64,000 nt of DNA from Posidonia oceanica (lineage: Eukaryota > Streptophyta > Magnoliopsida > Alismatales > Posidoniaceae). Positions 1 through 11,790 of the stretch are shown here, one piece after another. The stretch covers positions 101,539,501 to 101,603,500 of the forward strand of contig JAZBRS010000026.1 in the NCBI GenBank assembly GCA_037176725.1, in the 5' to 3' direction. Numbering within the stretch: position 1 is the first letter of the stretch; the number at the start of each line of letters is the position of its first letter. Position numbers and translations under genes: made by a program. The notes under the pieces were generated by a model that was not told where the DNA came from, did no database searches, and saw only the letters and a list, made by a program, of their open reading frames with translations.

Positions 1-2080
1 AACAATACAATATGATTTAAATGATTAAATGAATGCATGAGCGACTATTATGCAAATATGCAAAACTGGAGGACTTAATAGTAATGCAATATAGTTTATA
101 AGTTCATTTAAATGAATGAATGTATGTAGTTGGACTAAAATGTAATTAGAACAAGTTTCTGGATTTTTCTGCAATGCAATAAGATAAAAAACCAAAATCA
201 AATGACATGGATGAATGCTCTAAGGACTTAAATGTAATAAAAGTAAGTTGCAGGACTTTATGTCAATGCAATAAGATTAAAAATAACATTTAAATGATAC
301 GATGAATGATCTGAGAACCTAAATGTAATAAAAGTAAACCACAGAACTTAATAGTAATGCAATAAGATAAAAAACATGATTTAAATGATTAAATGCATGG
401 TCGGTGGACTAAAGTGCAATAATAGAAACATGCAGGACTAAACAGTAATGCAATAAGGTAAAAAATACAATTTAAATGATTAAATGCATGGTTTGTAGAC
501 TAAAGTGTAATAAATAAAACATGCAGGATTAAATAGTAATGCAATATGATTTTAAATAGAAATTAAATGATTAATCCAACTGAGGCAGGACTGAAAAGTA
601 AATAAAATAAATCTAGAGGCCTGAATGCAATGCATGAAACAAAATAAAAAATAAAACCTAAGTAGCTACAGTTCTATAGTGTCACCCGACACTGCAGAAC
701 TGTGCCGGGGAAGAAGGGGGGAGTGGCGGCGATGCAGCGGGCTTCTAGCCAGGTGGAGGCGTCTGGAGGATGGGGGCGGTCTGTCTAGAGGTGAGGGAGG
801 CGTGAGCGGAGCGCGGCGGCGTCTGGAATGCTATGTCGACCTCAGTGGGCAGTTGCAGGTATGGCTACAGTGGAGGAGGAGCTGCTGGCGTCAGCGGGGC
901 TCACTCGGCGCATGGTCGAGCTTCTAGAGGTCCGAAGAGGCGATCTGGAGGTGAGGGGAGCGTCTGGTGCAGGGGAGCTCGGTCGCGGCTGGTGGACGTC
1001 GCCAGGGAAGAAGGTGGAGTCCGACGAGGTGAAATGGGGCACAGGGCACGAAACGCACAAAAAGGAGGCTAGGAAGCAAGAGAGAGTCCTAACGAAGCTA
1101 ATGGACAAGTCCATTACCTGTGTGAGCGCTCAGAGAGGTCAGTCGACCTCGGATGGGTGCGGCAGAGGTGCTGCGAGCAGAGGAGGCGCTGGAGGGCTTC
1201 TGGTGCGATCAGAGTGAGTCGACGGAGTTGCAGAGAAGGTCCGACAGCCGGTGGATTGTCCGCTCTCCCTCTCTGTGCTCGGATTGAAGAAATGGGTCTC
1301 AAAGGCTATTTTCCTCTTATTTTCTCTCTGTGGCTCTCTCAAGGGTCTAGCCTCCTCAGGTGGGTTCGTGGAGGATGGTTTAAGCTGGGGAGGAGTTGTG
1401 AAGGAGCGTGGAGCTGCTGTGCTTGTGTAGAGAAGATGGGATGCAGTTGCAGCTGGGAGGAAAGAAATGGGTTGCTGTAAGGGACTGCTGCTGTGAATTG
1501 GGCTTGCTCTGGTGTTGTGAATGCCTGGAGAAGTGGTGAAGCAAGGAGGTGCAATGGGAGCAATGTGCAGAAGCCAGTCAATTGTCCAGGGGCTGAAGGA
1601 ATGGAATTGCCAGCCCTGAAGGAGATGGAAGAAAAACCGTTTTATTCAGGTGGAGGAGGCTCAGATGCTGTTGGTGTGGATCTCAGATCCACATCGATGG
1701 CCAAGGAGGGAGTAACGGCAGGAGGCTGAGGTGGAGGGAATCTGCAGAGGTCGTGGGTCGTGCAGGAAGAGGTGTGAAGGTGCTGCTACCAAAAGTGTGA
1801 AGAAGGCTGTGATTTTTGTTACTGTTTGATTGAAGAAGGAAAAAATGAAATGAAATGAGAGACTTGGGCCTGGATAACAGGCTTGAGAGAAATAAAAAAA
1901 GGAAGAAAAGGGATTGGGCTTTGCAATAGGTTAAGGCTGTGCTGAGAATAAAAGGAAGGAAAAAAAAGAGGGTTGTGGGCTTTAAAAGGGATAATGGGCT
2001 TGAGTTAGGTTTAAGGGTTTGTGTGGGCTTGTGGTGGACAAAGGGGAATTAGGGTTTTGGTTAAAAATGGGGTGTCTACA
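1..2080 (-). mobile_element. Partial LTR of an Ogre-like Ty3 element (minus strand), nested in element A
   Basis: Read on the minus strand, this block starts at 2080 with the sequence TGTAGACACCCCATTTTTA, the same LTR start seen at 56929. It then runs through a polypyrimidine stretch, a GC-rich zone (about 680-1780) and an AT-rich zone with repeated TTTAAATG and TGCATTTAAGTCC-like phrases (1-660). The same order occurs in the LTR of element D (about 57000-59500), so it is probably the same LTR family. The 3' part lies beyond the left window edge. Because the DNA to the right of 2080 is the plus-strand interior of element A with no polypurine tract of its own, 2080 is the outer 5' end of the nested element or of a solo LTR. 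Short open frames here (e.g. 679-1729) lie in LTR sequence and are not called as genes. Confidence 0.8.
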
Positions 2081-4251
2081 CGTATCATCTCTCGCATCTT
2101 ATAAAAGACAAAACCACCAAAAAAATCAAGAAAATAAAAAACAACAAAAATATGCTCTCGACTTTCTGTTGGTTTTCCCTTCTTATGTTTTCTTAAACCC
2201 AAAAACCATAAAAATACAAAACCAAGGCAAAAACCCAAAAATATGTTTGTCCCTTCCCCTTCTAAAATATACAAAATCCACAAACATTTGTATAATCAAA
2301 AACCCCGCTTTGGACAAACAAGCAGCACTGAGAAGATGTCAAGCATCGACAATCTCAGGCAGAACTCACCCGAGCAGCGCCATTTCTTGCATGTGGCTAC
2401 ATAGTGAGACTGAAAGCAAAATAGAGCATCTCGTGGAGCTCAAAACTCCAAAAGCGAGATCCACCATATCAAGAGAATCCACCAGACATGGAGAGGACCA
2501 AAGCAGAGCAGAGCATAGCCAGAGACTGCCGATACATACCACAGAGGCTGAAGGTGTACGCCGACCAGCCGAACTCTTAACGCCTCATCCGGGACCGCTA
2601 CTCCAAGAGGGTGAAGACATGCATATCCAAAAGAATAGAGATCATGTGAGCAAAAAATATGATAGCAAGATATGCATACTGGGCATTAAAGATAAATGAA
2701 GAAAGAAGCTAAAGAAAGAAGGCGCCCATGAGAGGATTGACTCGGACAAGCATCGAAGCCCCCTCAACTTTCAACTCGAAGTACCACATTGCCAACTGCA
2801 TGGGATACATTATCAGGAGGACCTAGCCCACCCTTCGAGCGCAGCAGCACGCTCCAATCCCCTGAGCAAACAACTACTCTACATCTGTGGCAGGCTAGAT
2901 GCAACTCCAGTCGCTCAAGAGGGGAAAAGAAAAATCTATCCGAGAGCGTCTATAGCGGTAGTCGGTCCCCGAGGAATTAAAATAGAGGTTATGAAGCTAC
3001 ATCCAACACTTCTGCTACCCACATGCAGCCAAAGGCTATATTCTGCAAAACTGAAGCCTCATCCCAAACCAAGAGTGAGAAAGAGAGCCACCAAACACAA
3101 TTTGGCATGACGTTGCTCGAGGATCGAGAATCTCCTGAGTCAAAAAGTGCAGAAGCACCCTCTTAGCAACAGCTGCTTTTGAGTCTGAAGCCACCAAAAA
3201 CATGCATGCTATAGTAATCTGTCTTCCCCTTCTCCTCGTTTTTGAAAACCGGAGCCAAAGACGAATACTTTTTCCTACCTCGCTCAGAGGCTCCGCGCTT
3301 TTCAAATTTTGCCGCCCACCGCGTTGGGTAGGTCCGTGATGACTGGCATGTCCCTTGTTTGCCACTCCGTGATGCTACATCGCATGCCCGCGCTGAGACC
3401 ATTGCACACCCACCACGATGGGTCTCCGTTTTCTCCTCCGCTTCATCCTGCATTCATTCCATCTCATCGGGCGAATAGCCCTAACTATCCGGCGATGAGT
3501 CCGTCAACTTATCACCGAGCTGGCAGCCCTAACTGCTCGGCGGTAGGTCCGTTAACTTATCATCCATCCATCCTTCGCATTCCGATACCAGGGGTGCCTT
3601 GGTTGTCCCCTGGTATCATTCTTGATACCATCGGCATCATTTTTTGCTACCTATGGTATCACTCCCCCGTCTCACCGGGCTGGCAGCCCTAACTGCTCAG
3701 CGATAGGTTCGTTAACTTATCACCATGCATTTCCCTTTGCATTATCCCATTGCATTCCCCACCAGCATTGCACCTTGCACAGTGAGCCCTTACATCCATC
3801 TCATTGCATCAGACTGGTAGCCCTAACTACTCGGCTGGCAAACTCGTTAGTTTTGTCTCCACCTTGCATTTTTTATACCATGGGCGCTTCGGCTGTCCCT
3901 TGGTATTGTTCACCGATACCAAAGGCATCCTTATTTGCTGCTCCATGGTATCCCATTTCCATCTACATCCGGGTTTACATCTCCAACTGTTAAGGGAGCG
4001 TCTATGGACCTCTGCCACACCTTCGGGTTTGGTATTCCCTTTGCATTCGTGGTTACAAGTCATCTCACTTGTCACCACCTCTCTTGCCTGACAGACTCGT
4101 TGGCCTGTCACTACCTTCGATACAAGGTGCATCTGGCAGCCCCTTGGTATCGTCTCACCCTCATTGGGCTGACATCCCCAACTATTGCGGGAGCATCTAC
4201 GAACCTCTACCGCACCTTCTGGTTTAGTATTCCCGCCCCTTTCCACCCTCA

Positions 4252-4480
4252 TCCAAGCTGATAGCCCTAACTATCCGGTGATGAGTCTGTTAACTCCTCA
4301 TCGGGTTGATAGTCCTAACTATCCGGTGATGAGTCCGTTAACTCCTCATCGGGCTGATAGCCCTAACTATCCGGTGATGAGTCCGTTAACTCCTCAGCAG
4401 GACCGATAATCCCTAACTATCTGGTGATGAGTCCGTTAACTCCTCAGTGGACTGATAACCCCTAACTATCTACCGATAGG
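4252..4480 (+). repeat. 48-bp tandem repeats in element A
   Basis: About four to five imperfect copies of a 48-bp unit containing GCTGATAGCCCTAACTATCC and GGTGATGAGTCCGTTAACTC. Because 48 is a multiple of three, one frame reads a 16-residue repeat with core SPNYPVMSP. The same repeat is found in element B (30463-30790) and, inverted, in element C (56712-56815). Looser copies occur upstream at 3465-3560. Confidence 0.85.
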
Positions 4481-5478
4481 TCCGTTAACTTATCACCCTT
4501 CGTCATAGTGTAATAGCATTCTATTGCATAGCATTAGCATCTCAGTACATGATATCATGTAGCTTCCTTGTATCCCCCGTAGAGTCAGTCCTAGTATTGC
4601 ATTTTATCATCACACAGACATCACGTGCTTAGGATCCGGACCCTTGGTTCGCGTATTGCTTAAGGTAACATCCTCAGCACTCGCAACTCTGCGCAGCTTG
4701 CCTGCTTTGGATGGCAACCGCGGTAATACGCTACCAGGATCGTTTTCTCGATTTCGCGTGCCCGGCGTCCCACTTATATACACTACATTTCACTGCATAA
4801 CATTGCATTCTTATTGCGCTGCTACTCCTCTATAGTCATTACCCCAACTCCTGCATTCCACCTCCCGGACATGGCGTGCTTAGGAAATCGAACCCCTGAT
4901 CGTGCATTGCTTTAAGTGATATCTTCAGCACTCTGCGGCTTTTAAAGCCAGCCCACTTGAGATGACACCCACGGTAGTGCACAGCTAGGATCTCTTCCTT
5001 GGCATTACGTGCCCGCCATCGCATGCACATCCACAGCATCTTACTTTCAACATTTTATTTTCAGCACCTGCACTACCTTCGCTTCAAGCAAAGCTTAGCG
5101 AATGGCACACCCGCGCTAGAGCTGTACACCGCTCAGCGCACTCTGTTGACTGGCCTTCCTATATTGCCCAACGACCTTTTGCATTGCATTGCATTTTCCA
5201 CCACACCACGTGCATGCATCATCCGCTTTCCCCCCAGTGGAGTACAGCGCAATGAGCATTAGCGTAAGCATCACATCTGCACTAGCACCGTACACTAGCA
5301 TTTGCATTGGCACAGCATCCTAGTGTTCGCATACATCTTCATTGCGGCAACGAGTCATGATTTACGGTGCATCCACTGGATAAGTGACTCACGCCTACAG
5401 TAACTTCAGCCCGTATCGGTGTCAGGAGGGGTGTCTTGTCAACCCTGAGTCACGGTCTCGCTATACTTGACCTCGCTC

Positions 5479-5491
5479 AGGGAGGGGCATC
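5479..5491 (+). other. Polypurine tract of element A
   Basis: AGGGAGGGGCATC lies directly before the LTR start at 5492. Elements B (32047-32059) and C (56372-56384, reverse strand) carry the same tract in the same place. It is where plus-strand DNA synthesis is expected to begin. Confidence 0.75.
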
Positions 5492-8423
5492 TGTAGACAC
5501 CCTATTTTGACAGGATTTAAGTCGACGAATCTCACTTGGAGGAACGAGCTCGGAAGCGGCGAAATCACACTCTCCACCCAAAACCCTCAAAACCAGCATT
5601 TTCACAAAAACTAGCCCAAAACCCCATCCAAACCCTAAAACCCACCTAAACCTCACCTAAACTATACCCAAGCCAATCCTAAACCTTAACCCAAGCCTAA
5701 CCTAAGCCAAAATCCCAAGAAATAGCGTTGAAACACCTCGGGGACGTTGGACGCTAGGTAACCCAGCGTCCAACGTTGGACGCTGCACCGGCGAGCGTCC
5801 AACGTGTCAAGGAGGCCAGCGACCTTTCGCCGCCCTCTACTGAGCCCAGAGCAGCCCTCCGCCGTGCCCTGCCACCCCATGACATCACGTCCACTCCCCA
5901 CTTACTACCCACTCCCTCCAAACACTAGAAACAAAACCACACTCACTACCCACCGTCCTCGGCCTGCCACCTCCCACCTTCGCCGGCCACTTGCACCTCA
6001 CAGCCCCTCTCCACGACCTCGTCGACCTGTCCTCTCCAGCCTGCAGCACACTAACTCCCTACACCACTGACAGCCTTATCTCCTCAGCACTTACCTCCCT
6101 GCATCCCTTCTTCTCCAACAGGTCGGTGCCACAACCTCCACGGCAACCCATCACACGTAGAGGAACCCAACTCCTCCAGAATTCGCTCCACCACTCCAGA
6201 ACCTACCAGAAAGTCTGAGAGAGCCCCCAACAATCACCGAATCATCCTCCTCGTGTGAGAGAACCTCCACAGCAGCCCAACCCCACCATCCAAGCTCGCC
6301 GTCCATCTCGTCGGCCAGCCACACATAATTCATTCGAGCCACACACAAGTAATTCCCTCTCCTCGATGCGCTTCTCATCTCCTTCCTCATCTCAGCAACG
6401 CTCCACAGCCAAGCTTCATGGCTTTCCGGCCTCACAGATGGCCGAAAACGTCTTGAACGCTGGCGACGAGAGGGAGGAGGTGGGTGGAGCAATCCACGCA
6501 CCCGTTTCTAGCTTTGAATGCACGGTCATGTTCGTTATTGCCTACTTATGCTTACTTGCTATTTGGTTTTCTGTTTTGAATCGATTTGGTTATCGATTCT
6601 TGTCGGGAAGCTTCCCGACTCGTTAGATGCACGAACTGGTGCATCTAACGTTGGACGCGCCTTGTGGCAGCATCCAACACCCTTACTACCTTTGGTTAAT
6701 TTATTCCTTTACTGCTATGGTTTAAATGTTGCTCCATATGCTTTAATATCATGCATACTTTCCCTTATGCATCTAGATGCCATGCTAGGAATCATATATC
6801 GTTTTTTGGCTTGGTTTCCTTCTTCGCATTTTAAAATCAGCCTGCCTGGGTGTTGGATGCGGGTTGATCCAGCATTTTATGTAGGACGTAGGTCTTCTCA
6901 GCGTTTTACACCCTAGTGGATTATGTTTGCATCCTTGCATCTTTTAATCGCTTTTATTTGAGATGTTTATCTCCTCCATGTGTGCATGTTGTTATCTAGA
7001 TCTTTCCTTCAGTTGTTTGCAGGTTTATACAATGCATTTCTATCAGTTTGCATGCTCAGCTTTGTACCTCTGCCTTCTCTACGTTGGACGCTGAGTGTTC
7101 CAGCGTTTTATGTAAAATGCTGGGTACTCAAGCGTTCAACAACCTGCTTTGGCTTGAACTAGATTTATGCTTATATCTTGTTCTTTAAATCTTCTTGGCC
7201 TCTTATCTTGCTTGTCTAGCATGATCTACATGCCTTCTTGTTGCTATTTTGCATTTGCATCACGTTTACATATTCAGCATGCATGCATACCTTTCAAAAC
7301 CCAAGCTCAGGTGTTGGACGCTAGGAATCCCAGCGTCCAACGTTAGACGCTGGTAATCCCAACGTTTAACACCCTCTGCTTGTTTAAAACAGATTTGCTG
7401 CTTACATTCGATTTCTGAGCTTGTGTTTTAGTCTCTTGGCATGGTTTATCTGCCCATAGCTTTTACACAGCATTAAATCCTTGCTTTGCCAAATATGCAT
7501 CTTTTCTCGCAGTTTTTCTGTCCTCTATGTTGGACGCTAGCTACTACAGCGTCTAACATAGGACGCTGTGAAACCCAGCGTCCAACACTTTACAGTTTGC
7601 TACACTTGAGTTTTAGCGTCGTTTTTGTTTCAGATGTCGTTTTCCGCACTTTAGCACTTCCAGTACATGCCTTAGCACCCATGCATGTTGCTGGATCCCT
7701 GTTTCATATTTTATACCTTGCATCGCCTGTTTTCCCGTGGTTTTCTGCCTCAGACTTGTGTTCTGTCGCATGTCGCTTCGCGTTGCATGATTTATTCGTC
7801 GTTTTGATTTCTCGCCTGCATTGCATTTAGAGCAGTGATGCTTACTGTTCGGAGTTCTTATAAATCAGGGCATGCCTGGTTCAAAACACTGGCAGCGCTG
7901 CTGAGCACATAGGCTGCACATTTAATTTCCATCATGTATCTTAGCATACACTTGAGCAAGTTTAAGCATTCATAGCATGGCATAGCATCCCTTTGCCCTC
8001 AGGTGTACAGTAAAGGCAAGCAATTACTGACATTCCTGTATATGCGAGCGAGAAGCCTAGAAAGACCGATTCCGGACGTATCGGGAGTGCCTAACACCTT
8101 CCCCGTGCGTAACAGGAGTTTTTACCCTTTCTCTTGGCCTGCAATGACCATTATGCCCTCATCCTAAGCACGAGCCATATCTTTGCATAGTATTGCATCT
8201 ATTTGCATGTTTTTCATGCATTTCCCTGGTTTTCCTTGTCTCCCAATTTAATAAACTAGGTGGCGACTCCGAATTTACTTTATCTTCATTTTTCCTCCTT
8301 TTTTCGGTGTTTTCGAGTCAAGTTTCCTTCCTCGGATCCATCCGCTCATAGTGGCCTATTTTCGATCGGTGCATGCGAGCTTTGGCATCGTGCATGGACG
8401 TGCTGATTTTCAGTGTTACTACA
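5492..8423 (+). mobile_element. 3' LTR of element A (2.9 kb)
   Basis: The LTR begins TGTAGACACCCTATTTTGAC directly after the polypurine tract and ends GTTACTACA at 8423, giving the usual TG...CA ends. Its last 400 bases carry the lineage core also found in elements B and D (AGCCTAGAAAGACCGATTC, then GTGCCTAACACCTTCCCC at 8087-8104). Its middle is different from B and D: it is rich in the phrase TTGGACGCT and its reverse complement, including a perfect 20-bp palindrome at 5765-5784. After 8423 the sequence goes straight into copia reverse transcriptase codons, so A inserted into that element. The other end of A is outside the window, so the target duplication (candidate ACTAT, 8424-8428) cannot be checked. 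Confidence 0.85.
5743..7590. repeat. Dispersed palindromic TTGGACGCT/AGCGTCCAA motifs
   Basis: The half-site TTGGACGCT or its reverse complement recurs at about 5743-5805, 6645-6660, 7081-7125, 7313-7372 and 7528-7590, often as facing pairs. AGCGTCCAACGTTGGACGCT at 5765-5784 is a perfect 20-bp palindrome. These motifs are confined to the LTR of element A. Confidence 0.8.
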
Positions 8424-9743
8424 ACTATAAAGAGATCTTCTCTCCGATTTCATCAAAATACTCTTTTCGGATTATTATGACATTGGTTGCTCATTTTGAC
8501 CTTGAGCTGCACCAAATAGACGTAAGAACGGTGTTTCTCAATGGTGACATTGATGAGACGATCTATATGGTACAACCAAAACACTTTGCATTAGGTGACG
8601 CAAAGAAAATGGTTTGCAAACTTAAAAAGTCCATTTATGGTTTAAAGCAAACATCCCGTCAATGGTATCACAAATTTCATTAAGTTATTATCTCGTTTGG
8701 TTTTGAGATGAATTTGTTAGATGATTGTGTATACCATAAATTTGGTCTTGTATGTTGATGACATACTTCTTGCCACTAATGATATAAACTTACTTAAATA
8801 TACCAAGAAATTTCTCTTAAACAAATTTGTGATAAAAGACCTTAGTGAAGCTTTTTTTGTATTACGAATTCAAATACTTCGGGATTGTTTTCGAAATATT
8901 CTTAGATTATCACAAAAGAGCTATATAAAAAATGTCCTTAAAATGTATGGCATGAAGGAGTGCAAGCCTGGAAATACTCCTGTGGCTAAAGAAGACAAGT
9001 TTAGTCTCAAATAGTACCCTAAGAATGATTTTGAACATAAGGAAGTACAAAAGATTCCATATGCTTTGGCAATTGGGAGTCTTATGTATGTTCAAGTTTG
9101 TACACATTCGGATCTCGTGTATATTGTTGGCATGTTAGGCAGATACTTAAACAATCCAGGTATGGATCACTGGAAAGCTGTTAAGCGGGTCATGTGGTAT
9201 TTGCAAAAAATCAAAAACTCTGTACGTGTGTACAAGAAATCGGATCAGTTGAAGATCATTAGGTATTCTGATTCTGATTTCACTAGATGCCAAGATAGGC
9301 ATAAATCCACTTTAGGCTATGTATACTTGCTAGTAGATGGAGCTGTGTCATGGAAAAGTGTCAAGTAGACGCTTATAGCTCCTTCTACTATGGATGCTGA
9401 GTATATAACATACTATGAGGCATCCAATCAAGGAATATGGCTAAGGAATTTTGTCGCAGGTCTACGGATTGTAGATAGAATTGAAATACTACTCAAGCTA
9501 TGTTGTGATAATAAATTTACGGTATTATATTCCAATAACAACAGGAGCTCATCAAAGTCTAAGCATATAGACATTAACTTCCTTGTTATGAAAGAAAGAA
9601 TCCAGAATGACCAATTGTCTATAGAGTATATTCGGACAAACTCTATAATTACGGATCCTCTTACGAAGGGAGTACCACCCAAGGTCTTTCATAAGCATGT
9701 CAGTCATATGAGTGTTGTACCATTTGATGATGTATCAGTTTAG
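8424..9743 (+). pseudogene. Ty1/copia reverse transcriptase-RNase H, 3' part, broken
   Basis: Three consecutive open pieces read as the C-terminal half of a copia Pol polyprotein. The first (8424-8683) matches the palm of reverse transcriptase, with FLNGDIDETIYM and KSIYGLKQ. The second (8721-9014) holds the catalytic LYVDD box. The third and fourth (9066-9368 and 9390-9743) cover the connection and RNase H, including MDAEYI, KHIDI and the C-terminal DPLTKG motif. The pieces are separated by stop codons and frame changes (around 8684, 9012 and 9366), so the frame is dead. The upstream part (gag, protease, integrase) was displaced by insertion of element A at 8423. Confidence 0.9.
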
Positions 9744-10110
9744 TAGGAGTTTGTATTTGGATGCTCTATTGTATTCTGTAGAAATAAAGTTTTCAGTTAT
9801 TTACATTCTGGATATTTATGTTGATCTCATTAACGTTTAATGTTGGACTAGTTAGATATGGACATGTTTAGATCACTTCGCCTAAATTCCATGCTACACA
9901 TCTACATTTGATACCTGTCGTTGGTTGTATTAGCATTAGTGACCATTGTAGATTGAATTACGCTTAAAGTAATGAAAACTTTTTTTATCCTATATTGGTA
10001 CAATTAATGGACCGGATTGTGAAAGATGTCTTGGTTTAAATAGTTATTTTGAGTTCATAAGGTTTTAATGCTTTAATTGTTAATTTTATGTGTGGCTCAA
10101 GTGTGAGATT
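9744..10110 (+). other. Copia 3' untranslated region
   Basis: AT-rich sequence between the end of RNase H and the 3' LTR of the copia element. It ends with a purine-rich stretch (AAGTGTGAGAT) that probably served as the polypurine tract. No gene is seen. Confidence 0.5.
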
Positions 10111-10636
10111 GTTGGGTTAAAATCCAATTAAATATGAACCATTATAAAATCAATTAAAGTATTATAGGCTATTTTGTGATTAGGTTCATTAAAAGTGTTC
10201 TATTTGGTTTTTGGTTGAGCCTATTGACATCTTAAATGGTGTCGGTTTAATGTGTAAAGATCATTTGGGTATATTTCTATTTGTTGATGGGTCGAATTAG
10301 AAACATATAAAATTATAAAGTTCCATAAATAAGAAGTTATGGTCTCCAAACCCCAGACTTTCGGCCTTCCTTCTCTCTCACCTCCATCTTGAGAAAGACA
10401 AGATAAGAGGAATTTGATGATTTGAAAGATCGAATCCCGAGCACATGATCAAAGGAATATCGTTCTGATTTTTATCATGGTTTCAGGTACATTTCCGATT
10501 ATATTTGATCTTTGATGATTTAACATGTTAGATCCTGTATAGAAAGAACAAAATAGTATTACTCCTCTTGTATTCTTCCTTAAAGTTAGATTTGATATAT
10601 TAATCCCAATACGATAAGATATATCAAAAATCTACA
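10111..10636 (+). mobile_element. Probable 3' LTR of the copia element
   Basis: TGTTGGGTTAAAATCC directly follows a purine-rich tract about 370 bases after the RNase H stop, which is the usual place and sequence style for a copia LTR start. The end is uncertain; I placed it at AATCTACA (10636), giving about 526 bp. The matching 5' LTR is outside the window, so neither end can be confirmed by comparison. Confidence 0.5.
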
Positions 10637-11790
10637 TAGTATAATTAGAAAATAAAGCGCCTGTTTTAGTTGAGGAAATGGTAAGTATTCCGCAAAGTCA
10701 TAAAACTCTGCGTACATTTCGGTGATAGTCAATGTTCATGTGAAAGCCGAATTCTCTTTTTAGGTACATGGCCGAAGGTCTAAATATAGATGAGAATATT
10801 TTGACTTAACTTCGGTAGAATTTTTATGCACCAGAGCAATTATTGGTGAGGTGAATGTTTAGTTAAATTGGGGATGACCAACACCGAAAATTAAAAAACA
10901 ATTTATTATAACCACATCCGTCACACCATTTAAAGGACACGCATATAAATGACTACTCCATTGCCATTATGATTTCCTAATTATCTTATAATGCTGTCAA
11001 GAGTGATAATTCAGGCTGCCATCATAGAACCTGAATGCTCGCAAGACAGAGAAGCAGGTCAGAGGTGTGGATAGATCATTCAGGTTCTATGATGCTTAAG
11101 TCAGTTATCACTCTAAATAGAGGTTAAAATCAGATTTTTGGATGGAAGTAAAAATAATCGTGTACCTTATTAGTCTTTGGAACACGGACGTGGACCTTCT
11201 GGCCCCGTTGCGAATACTAAGCGATATCAGTGCACAAACTATTTCCTTCTTCAGATCTTCTATAAAATCAGCTCTTCTGGAACCTCTGATTTCAATTGAA
11301 TCAAAGATCTCCTGAAGAAATCTTGGTAAGACACTTCTCTTCAACATTTTCAGCACATGAATGAGAAAACAAAACTCATGGTTGACATGTTTAGTCAAAC
11401 GTCAAAAGTTGACCAACATAAATTTAGTGGAATTCTCGTTAAGAAATCGATATTGTCTACCTCTACCCTCACCACCTAATCAGTGACGGCGACAATATGG
11501 TAGGGAACCTAATCGCCACTTTCCAAAGACCCTCTTAATACCTACCTAAGAAGAAGGGTATCTCGGTAATTTCGATCGATCAAATCACTTTCCGCGTTCC
11601 AGATATCCACCTCGTAGCCAATCACGTCCTTCCACACCAAGGGCAATATCGTCATTGGACGCCACAAAGCCTCGAATTTTCCTTTTCCACCACTGGCACG
11701 TTTCGTCTTGCCTTCCTCTGTTAAAAACTTCCCAGACCAATGCACAACTTCTCCAATAAGTTATTGGTCCCCCCGTCGGTGTCATCTCCA
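10637..11790. other. Intergenic region and chorismate mutase upstream region
   Basis: About 1.15 kb with no gene I can support. It holds a foldback at 11001-11114. An open stretch on the minus strand (11108-11398) has no recognisable domain. The last few hundred bases should contain the chorismate mutase promoter and 5' leader, but I see no convincing TATA box to cite. Confidence 0.4.
11001..11114. repeat. Foldback (inverted repeat with 38-nt loop)
   Basis: AGAGTGATAA (11001-11010) pairs with TTATCACTCT (11105-11114), and CATCATAGAACCTGAATG (11021-11038) pairs perfectly with CATTCAGGTTCTATGATG (11077-11094). Between the two stems lies a symmetrical 10 x 10 internal loop, and the terminal loop is 38 nt. 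It could be a small MITE or a small-RNA hairpin. The stem does not match any miRNA that I recognise. Confidence 0.75.

Larger units (their letters stand above)
2081..5491 (+). mobile_element. Element A, internal 3' non-coding region of an Ogre-like element
   Basis: This 3.4-kb block is collinear with 28583-32059 of element B: the same A-rich opening, then GC-mixed spacer, hairpin-rich GGTATC zone (3560-3960), 48-bp tandem repeats (about 4252-4480), longer duplicated blocks (about 4600-5040) and the polypurine tract before the LTR. No reverse transcriptase, integrase or RNase H motif is visible in any frame. Known Ogre/Tat elements carry a long untranslated region with tandem repeats between pol and the 3' LTR, which fits. 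The left end is cut by the nested minus-strand LTR, so the gag/pol part lies outside the window or was lost. Confidence 0.8.

Noticed and set aside
4252..4480. Hammerhead ribozyme core in the 48-bp repeats, because TGATGAGTCCGT matches the hammerhead strand
   Set aside because: The required GAAAC partner and the helices around it are absent in every unit; the match is confined to one short phrase.
11108..11398. A minus-strand gene of 96 codons upstream of chorismate mutase
   Set aside because: There is no recognisable domain, it overlaps the foldback at one end, and I see no matching upstream or downstream exons.
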